Origin: Verrucomicrobiales bacterium
GTDB lineage: Bacteria > Verrucomicrobiota > Verrucomicrobiia > Verrucomicrobiales > SKLO01
Length of the DNA: 14,246 nt
NCBI GenBank assembly: GCA_007123195.1
Contig: SKLO01000198.1
Span: forward strand, 1 to 14,246
Reading direction: 5' to 3'
In this document: positions 9,276-14,246 of the stretch, piece after piece
Layout of the letters: each line of letters begins with the position of its first letter
Numbering within the stretch: position 1 is the first letter of the stretch
Notes under the pieces: model-generated
Database searches by the model: none
What the model was told of the DNA's origin: nothing
The model's input: only the letters and a program-made list of their open reading frames with translations
Translations under genes and position numbers: made by a program

Positions 9276-9303
9276 GGTCGAATTGCTGCAATTCAACCTA
9301 CGG
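9276..9303 (-). repeat. 28-bp palindromic intergenic element, copy 2 (inverted)
   Basis: Read on the minus strand this is CCGTAGGTTGAATTG, CAG, CAATTCGACC, the same as copy 1 except in the loop. Together the copies form an inverted pair around 113 nt, like a paired REP/BIME unit or a small MITE. No transposase and no clear target-site duplication flank the pair. Confidence 0.85.
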
Positions 9304-9387
9304 TCGACCATCTCCGGCTATCGCCTCCGGTTGTGTTCATTCGTGGTTTCATCTCTGTTTTTAGGGTGAATGACGGCAGCAAGGCTT

Positions 9388-12300
9388 TCACAACTCCGCT
9401 TCGCCAAGCCAGCGGGTTTCGACGATGACGAAGCGGCGGCCGGGGTTGCCCGCGGAGGTGGTGGCCGGGTTGAGGCCGGCGGAGTCAGGCTCGACCGGTT
9501 CCGGCACGCGTTGGACCACGGCCTCGAGCCAGGCGCGCGCGAGCAGGCGGTCGTCGCCGTCGCGTACTTCGCCGTAGCTGCGCACGGTGAAGGTGTCTGA
9601 ACGGGCGGCGAGTTGGGGGCCGATGGCCGTGAGCACGTCGGCCTGGGTGAGTGAGCCCGGCAGGGCGGCGGTTTTCTGGTCGGGCTTGGCGGAGTGGCGG
9701 GTGCGGAAACGATTGTTGGGCGCGGGGGTGTTGTCGGCGGCGAGCGGGTTGAGGTCGATGGCGGGGCCGTCGGCGTTGAGGCCGGCGGCTTCGATGGCGG
9801 CCTGCAGCGGTCCCATGCGCGAATCGTCGGGGTGGTCGCTGAGGCGGCGGTTGACGAAGTCGGCCAGAGAGATGAACGGCCCGCGGCGCTTGACCTGTTC
9901 CACCACGGCCTCGGCGAGGTGGCGGACCTGGTGCTGGTCGAGCGAGCGGTAGCCGTTCCACATGCTGGCGGCGGTGGCACCGCCGTCGTTGTGGCGGTCG
10001 CCGGGCGGGACGAGGAAGCGCTGGAAGCGGGCGACGTCGCGGTCGTGGTCGCCGTTGCGCAGGTCGGTGCCGCGGCTGGAGCCGAGCACGGCGGTCCAGG
10101 CGTCGACGCTGGTGGAGTTGATGTTGAAGGCACCCTCGAGCATGAGGGCGGCGGCGCTCAGGTGCAGGTGGTCGAGCGCGGCCCGATCGGCCGATACCGG
10201 GGCGGGGTGGCGGAACGGGTGCAGCCTGAGGCGTGGGTTGGGCAGGGGGTTGGCGACCGGATCGAGGGCGTGGGCGTCGCGTTGGACCGGGCTGCCGCCG
10301 GCGAGGAGGAAGCCGTCGTAGAGGGTGTGGTTCAGTTCGTAGCTGAGGTCGTAGACGATGATTTGTTCGTGGCAGTGGCGGATGGCGCCCTGGATCAGCC
10401 AGGCCCAGTAGTTGTTGCTCATCATGCCGCCGTTCCAGCCGTGGAAGCCGCCAAAGCCGCCCCATGGGTGGTTGGTGGCGGCGGCCGGGGAACGGGGATC
10501 GGCGAACGAGTTGCCGATGGCGTAGGACGGGTGCCAGACGAACTCCGACAGTTTGGCGTGCTGAAATTCGGCCATGGACAGGAGGTCCTGCGGTGCGCGC
10601 GGCAGGTCGAACAGCAGGTAGGCGTCAAGCATCCATTGTTCCGGGATGGCGTAGGGGTTGGAGCCGAGCCGGCCGCTGGGGAGCTGGCGCGGGCTCATGG
10701 CGTCCCAGCTGAGCGAGGGATCCCACAGGTCGCGGGTGTAGGTGCCGTAGTATTCGGGCAGGCGGGCGAGGTCGAGATCCTCGAACGGGGTGCGGATGAA
10801 GAGGCTGCCGTGGAGGTTGGCGTTGGCGACGTGGGCGTGTTCGAACATGCGGCCGTGGGGGGCGCGATTGCGGTTGGTCTGGGTTTCATTGAGGTAGACC
10901 AGCCGGTAGCCGTCGCGGGTGCGGTAGTCGGGCGGGGGCAGTAGCTGGCCGGGATCGGCGATGGCGCCGAGGGTGATGACCGGCCAGGTGGGATGGGTGT
11001 TGCGGTTGGCGCCGGCGCGGGTGCTGGGCCAGATCACGCGGTCGGCGGGGAAGGCTTTGGCGGCGTTGAGGTCGAAGTCGGGGGTGTTGTCCGGCACGGT
11101 CTTCATGAGCATGCGGTAGTCCTCGCCGATGGTGGCGCCGAAGCGGAACCGGAGCGGGCGGCTGCTGAACTCGAGTCCGGTGGGGAAGGCGGTTTCCAGC
11201 AGGAAGGCGTTGTTGCCGGGCGCGACCCGGGACGACAGCCGGTTGGCCGACACCTGGATGCGGTCGTAGGGTTGGGTGCCCTGGTGGGCGCAGCTGTAGA
11301 CGACGCATTCGCCGGGGCCGATGGGTTCGGGTTCGAGGTTGAAGATCAGGAAGCCGGTGGTGGGGTTTTTGGCGCGGGCACTGGCCGGGTGGGAGATGTT
11401 GGGCAGGATGAACTCGATGTCGGTGCGGTCGCCGTTGTTGTCGAACACGGTCATCGGTTGCCAGGGCACGATTTGCATCCACACGTTGTAGCGCCGGGCG
11501 TCGAAGGTGACATTGTAAGGATTCCACAGCACGACACGCGGCAGGATGTGGACGTCGATGGTCCAGCGGTTGTTGGCCAGCTGGCGGGCGCGGAAGGCGT
11601 AGTAAACCGAGCCTTCGACAAGCACGGGATAGATCGTGGTCTCGCTCTGGTTGTGGAAGTCGGGGATGCTGACGCAGGAGCTGTTGTAAACGGTGTGGAC
11701 GTGCTGGCCGAGGGTCTGGATGCTGGGATGCTGGCCCCAGCCTGGTGGCAGGTGCTCGGGCGGCAGGCCGGTGTCGTATTGCAGCGGCCCGCGCGGGCGC
11801 ATGGTCCACGGGGCGACCCGGCGGTCATGTTGTTCTGCCAGGCGCGCCCAGCTGCGGAGCTGGCCGAAGCGCGGAGCGGCTTCGCGGTGGCGGGTGAATT
11901 CCCATTCGACGCCGAGTCGCTCGGCGTGGTCGGCATTGGCCGGCCCGACCAGCAGGTCCGAGTCGCTCAAGCCGAGCGTGTGGGGCCCGGATCCGCCGGC
12001 CAGCGGGGGCAGTTCGCCGTCGGATTCGAGGTAGGCGGTCAGGTTCCGGCGCAGACCGCCGTGCGAGGTGTCGGCCAGCACGCCCCAGCTGTGCAGGGTG
12101 GTGTCGTGAAACCAGCGTGACACCGCCGCGTCGGTGTCGGCCAGTTCCAGTTGTTCACGGGTCCAGAGGCGGTCGAGCACGTCCTCACCGATGCGCAGGC
12201 CGCCGTCGCTCATCCAATCCGCGGCCGGCCGGCCGGCCGCGGTGAGGCGGTGGAGGTCGCCGCCGTGGACCGCCGGGTCGCCGGTGGCGGTGCGCGGCCT

Positions 12301-13026
12301 GGGATCGGGGGTGTCGAGCCTGGCCTTGACACCCTCGTCGCCGACCCACCAGGCATAGGCGTGGCGGCGCTGGCTGCGCGGGTCGGTTTCGAGGTGGTCC
12401 AGTTGCACCAGCGGCACCTTGACCGGGCGGCCTTCGCGGTCGCGGTCGGCTCCGACGAGGGTGACGAGCGGCAGGGTGGAAAGCTGGGGGTCGTCGGCGA
12501 GGGGCGTGACATGGCCGGGGTCGCCGGGGTGGAGATGTTCATTGCCGCTGACCAGCCAACCGGTCAGGAGTTGCTGCCGCCAATGCTCGGGCGTGTGGTG
12601 GTTGCGGCGGTCGCGCAGGCTGCCGTCGATGATGCCGGCCTCGTTGCCGACCCGCTGGATCATGGGGGCTTCGTCGCCGGGATCGGTGGTGCGCCAGACC
12701 CCGGTCCAATGCGGCTGGGCCACGCCTTCGATGGCGGGCGTCGATGGATCGCGGTCGAGCAGGGCGGCGCTGGCGGTGACACGCTGGTCGGGGCCGGCCT
12801 GGCGCTGCAGTTCGGCGATCGCTTGTTCGAGCGCGAACCTGGCATTGGCCCTGGCCTGCACCCGGGCGCTGTCGAGGGTGGCGGTGCCGGTGTCGATGTT
12901 GAACATCGACAGCATGGCCACCACCACCAGAGTGAGCATCGCGATCAGCATCATCACTGCGACCAGAGCGAAGCCGTGGCGGGTGGTGGTGCGGGCGGGG
13001 ATGGAAGATGGGATTGGCGGCTTCAT
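9388..13026 (-). CDS. Verru_Chthon cassette protein A (large GspK-like pseudopilin)
   Basis: This 1212-residue protein begins with an 18-residue basic leader ending in HG, followed by FALVAVMMLIAMLTLVVVAM: a class III prepilin signal and membrane helix cut after G18. The +5 residue is Ala, not the usual Glu, as in the GspK minor pseudopilin, which is also unusually large. Family hallmarks of Verru_Chthon protein A are LWNPYNV at 500-506, FNINSTSVDAW at 967-977, SYGEV at 1150 followed by ARAWLEAVVQRVP, and a C-terminal FVIVETRWL. These are recalled from the family, not searched. It is the last gene of a leftward cassette, 93 nt after the protein C stop. The ATG at 13026 has no Shine-Dalgarno. 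It probably sits at the tip of a pseudopilus-like complex in the envelope; its exact function is unknown. Confidence 0.92.
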   Translation of the reverse strand: MKPPIPSSIPARTTTRHGFALVAVMMLIAMLTLVVVAMLSMFNIDTGTATLDSARVQARANARFALEQAIAELQRQAGPDQRVTASAALLDRDPSTPAIEGVAQPHWTGVWRTTDPGDEAPMIQRVGNEAGIIDGSLRDRRNHHTPEHWRQQLLTGWLVSGNEHLHPGDPGHVTPLADDPQLSTLPLVTLVGADRDREGRPVKVPLVQLDHLETDPRSQRRHAYAWWVGDEGVKARLDTPDPRPRTATGDPAVHGGDLHRLTAAGRPAADWMSDGGLRIGEDVLDRLWTREQLELADTDAAVSRWFHDTTLHSWGVLADTSHGGLRRNLTAYLESDGELPPLAGGSGPHTLGLSDSDLLVGPANADHAERLGVEWEFTRHREAAPRFGQLRSWARLAEQHDRRVAPWTMRPRGPLQYDTGLPPEHLPPGWGQHPSIQTLGQHVHTVYNSSCVSIPDFHNQSETTIYPVLVEGSVYYAFRARQLANNRWTIDVHILPRVVLWNPYNVTFDARRYNVWMQIVPWQPMTVFDNNGDRTDIEFILPNISHPASARAKNPTTGFLIFNLEPEPIGPGECVVYSCAHQGTQPYDRIQVSANRLSSRVAPGNNAFLLETAFPTGLEFSSRPLRFRFGATIGEDYRMLMKTVPDNTPDFDLNAAKAFPADRVIWPSTRAGANRNTHPTWPVITLGAIADPGQLLPPPDYRTRDGYRLVYLNETQTNRNRAPHGRMFEHAHVANANLHGSLFIRTPFEDLDLARLPEYYGTYTRDLWDPSLSWDAMSPRQLPSGRLGSNPYAIPEQWMLDAYLLFDLPRAPQDLLSMAEFQHAKLSEFVWHPSYAIGNSFADPRSPAAATNHPWGGFGGFHGWNGGMMSNNYWAWLIQGAIRHCHEQIIVYDLSYELNHTLYDGFLLAGGSPVQRDAHALDPVANPLPNPRLRLHPFRHPAPVSADRAALDHLHLSAAALMLEGAFNINSTSVDAWTAVLGSSRGTDLRNGDHDRDVARFQRFLVPPGDRHNDGGATAASMWNGYRSLDQHQVRHLAEAVVEQVKRRGPFISLADFVNRRLSDHPDDSRMGPLQAAIEAAGLNADGPAIDLNPLAADNTPAPNNRFRTRHSAKPDQKTAALPGSLTQADVLTAIGPQLAARSDTFTVRSYGEVRDGDDRLLARAWLEAVVQRVPEPVEPDSAGLNPATTSAGNPGRRFVIVETRWLGEAEL
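12219..12242. repeat. 24-bp perfect palindrome inside cassette protein A gene
   Basis: The sequence is self-complementary over 24 bases: CCGC, then GGCCGGCCGGCCGGCC, then GCGG. It encodes Ala, Gly, Arg and Pro codons at about residues 262-269 of protein A. In such GC-rich coding DNA it may simply reflect codon choice. Confidence 0.75.
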
Positions 13027-13119
13027 GGGTGCTGGTGCTGGGGCGGAACCGAGCGGCGTGGTTGTAGACGGGGCGGACGGGATTGGGTGGCGGCGGGGCG
13101 TCGGGTCGAGCGGGGCAGG

Positions 13120-13902
13120 TCAGTGTTGATCGAGATCGATGCGGCGGACGAATTCCAGCACGTGCCGGCGCGACAGGTCGAAGTCATGGCCGTCGGCGGC
13201 GAGTTCGCTACCGACCGCAGTCAGCAGGGACAGGCGCAGTTCGACGGCCAGCAGGCGGCCGGGGGTTGGTTCAGCCTGACCGATCGCCAACAGGCGGCCG
13301 GCGGCCAGGTCGTCGCCGGGATCGGTCCAGCGGCGCTGGCCGCCGGCGTCGAGGTAGTGCCAGCGGGCGCTCAGCGACCACACTCGGTCGGACAAGCGCT
13401 CGTCGATGCCGCCGTGATCGAACTCGGGAGCGGCGTCGGCGAGCAGGGCGTCGCGGTCGAGCACCCGTTCCCAAGTGGTTTCCGGGGCCAGCACCTCGCG
13501 CATCAGGCGGCGGTGGATGGCCGGGCTGGCGGCGGGCTGCAACCGCCAGCGCAGCAGGGCGACGTTGCCGCGGCCCTCGCCGGGCGGGCGGCGCACGGCC
13601 AGCAGACCGAGTTCAAAGCCGTCGTCGCCGTCCCGCACCACCAGGCACTGCTGCCGGTCGGGGCGCAGCCGCAGCCGTTGCAGGTCGTCATGCAGAAGGT
13701 TGAACAGGGCCCCGGCCTCGCGCTGCAACAGGATGCGGTCGCGTTGCTGCATCCACTGTTGTTGGGAGGCCGTCAGGCCACCGCCGACGGCGGTGATGAT
13801 CACCGCGGAGATGGCGGTTGCCAGCAGCAACTCCACCAGGGTGAAGCCGGCGCAAGCACCGGCGGACCGATTGGAGCGGGACTGTGAGGACGGGTGATTC
13901 AT
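13120..13902 (-). CDS. Prepilin-like protein, probable Verru_Chthon cassette protein C (GspJ/PilW-like)
   Basis: From the ATG at 13902 this is 260 residues. A 19-residue leader ends in ACAG, then FTLVELLLATAISAVIITAVGGG: a textbook class III signal cut after G19, with Glu at +5 (E24) and a hydrophobic helix. A heptad-like QQQWMQQRDRILLQREAGALFNLLHDDLQRL stretch follows, as in GspJ/PilW minor pilins, then a soluble domain ending RRIDLDQH. An upstream in-frame ATG at 13968 abuts the stop of the preceding gene (TGAATG) and would add 22 residues; I prefer 13902 because the resulting leader length matches that of protein A. Position just before protein A supports cassette protein C, but I see no decisive C-specific motif. 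It is probably processed by a prepilin peptidase encoded elsewhere. Confidence 0.8.
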   Translation of the reverse strand: MNHPSSQSRSNRSAGACAGFTLVELLLATAISAVIITAVGGGLTASQQQWMQQRDRILLQREAGALFNLLHDDLQRLRLRPDRQQCLVVRDGDDGFELGLLAVRRPPGEGRGNVALLRWRLQPAASPAIHRRLMREVLAPETTWERVLDRDALLADAAPEFDHGGIDERLSDRVWSLSARWHYLDAGGQRRWTDPGDDLAAGRLLAIGQAEPTPGRLLAVELRLSLLTAVGSELAADGHDFDLSRRHVLEFVRRIDLDQH

Positions 13903-13968
13903 GGGACGGACGGGTGGGTTGAAGGCCGGTGGTCGAGGCGCGCCTTGAGCGGCTGAGCGGGCGGGCAT

Positions 13969-14246
13969 TCAGGGGCGTTGCACCAGTGGCACGACCAGCA
14001 GTTCGCGCCCGGCGGGCGACTGGCCGGAGGTGTCCGACACGGTGGACAAACGAGCGCGCAGGGGGCGTCCGGCTGCCCCCCCGGGCCCCAGCGGTTCGAG
14101 GTCAATGCGCAGCAACGGGGGCAGCAAGGCGGCGGCGTCGGCGGCCAGCAGCGGGTCGTCGATCGACCGGATCACGGTGACGCCGGAATCTTCACCGGGA
14201 ATTCCCGGCGGTGGCGTGCCGTCGGCCCGGTCTCCGCCGGTGGCGG
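13969..14246 (-). CDS. C-terminal part of probable Verru_Chthon cassette protein B (partial)
   Basis: The frame enters from the right edge without a start and ends at TGA 13969-13971, leaving about 91 residues. The visible part has a Gly/Pro-rich stretch, then LLPPLLRIDLEPLGPGGAA and a beta-like ending RELLVVPLVQRP. It is immediately followed by the prepilin-like gene on the same strand (66 nt to the preferred start, 0 nt to the alternative one), so it belongs to the same unit. Calling it protein B, a PilV/GspI-like minor pilin, rests on position in the cassette; the diagnostic prepilin N-terminus is outside the window. Confidence 0.55.
   Translation of the reverse strand, partial: ATGGDRADGTPPPGIPGEDSGVTVIRSIDDPLLAADAAALLPPLLRIDLEPLGPGGAAGRPLRARLSTVSDTSGQSPAGRELLVVPLVQRP

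Larger units (their letters stand above)
9066..9387. other. Convergent intergenic region filled with short repeats
   Basis: This 322-nt spacer lies between the stops of the plus-strand VWA/GATase-like gene and the minus-strand cassette protein A gene. It holds a heptamer tandem array (9085-9111) and two inverted copies of a 28-bp palindromic element (9135-9162, 9276-9303). A T-rich plus-strand tail at about 9331-9362 reads like a dispersed intergenic repeat of this phylum, though I cannot confirm that. The short ORFs here are not credible genes. No classical hairpin with a T-tract was found for either gene, but the palindromes could end transcription from both sides. Confidence 0.6.

Noticed and set aside
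9135..9303. Possible intrinsic terminators at the palindromic elements
   Set aside because: The hairpins have no following T-tract on either strand, so they are listed as repeats rather than terminators.
12151..13887. 578-codon open frame on the plus strand across the pilin cassette
   Set aside because: It spans two minus-strand genes and the gap between them, is Gly/Val/Ala-rich and has no domain; the antisense genes have prepilin signals and family motifs.

Overview
The window reads as high-GC bacterial chromosome from the phylum Verrucomicrobiota. The main evidence is the right half. It carries a large pilin-like protein with the hallmark motifs of Verru_Chthon cassette protein A (a family named after Verrucomicrobium and Chthoniobacter), with two further prepilin-like genes upstream of it. 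The left half is also typical of the Planctomycetes-Verrucomicrobia group: a MoxR / DUF58 / BatA-like / VWA-plus-amidotransferase-fold cluster beside a large DUF4175-like membrane protein. I cannot place it at class or genus level.

Layout. Positions 1-2148 (minus strand) encode the DUF4175-like membrane protein; its C-terminus, a repeat-rich acidic tail, runs off the left edge. A 322-nt divergent spacer (2149-2470), less GC-rich than the rest, separates it from a plus-strand gene cluster: MoxR AAA+ ATPase (2471-3511), DUF58 protein (3520-4446), BatA-like VWA membrane protein (4443-6647, ATGA overlap), then after a 204-nt gap a VWA / glutamine-amidotransferase-like membrane protein (6852-9065, GTG start). 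A second 322-nt spacer (9066-9387) lies between convergent genes and is filled with small repeats: a heptamer tandem array and two inverted copies of a 28-bp palindromic element. Then, on the minus strand and transcribed leftward, come a probable cassette protein B (only its C-terminus, 13969 to the right edge), cassette protein C-like prepilin (13120-13902) and cassette protein A (9388-13026).

How the parts work together. The plus-strand cluster follows the MoxR/VWA plan, in which a AAA+ ATPase is thought to act as a chaperone or remodelling factor on VWA-domain partners. Here the partners are one soluble VWA protein (DUF58) and two membrane-anchored VWA proteins, with the divergent DUF4175-like protein as a likely fifth member. 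The substrate is unknown. The minus-strand cluster resembles the minor pseudopilins of type II secretion and type IV pili: class III prepilin signals, one GspJ/PilW-like protein with Glu at +5, and one very large GspK-like protein without it. No prepilin peptidase, ATPase or secretin is in the window, so the cassette must use machinery encoded elsewhere.

None of the inspected start codons has a convincing Shine-Dalgarno sequence. No tRNA, rRNA, CRISPR array, IS element or transposase was seen.
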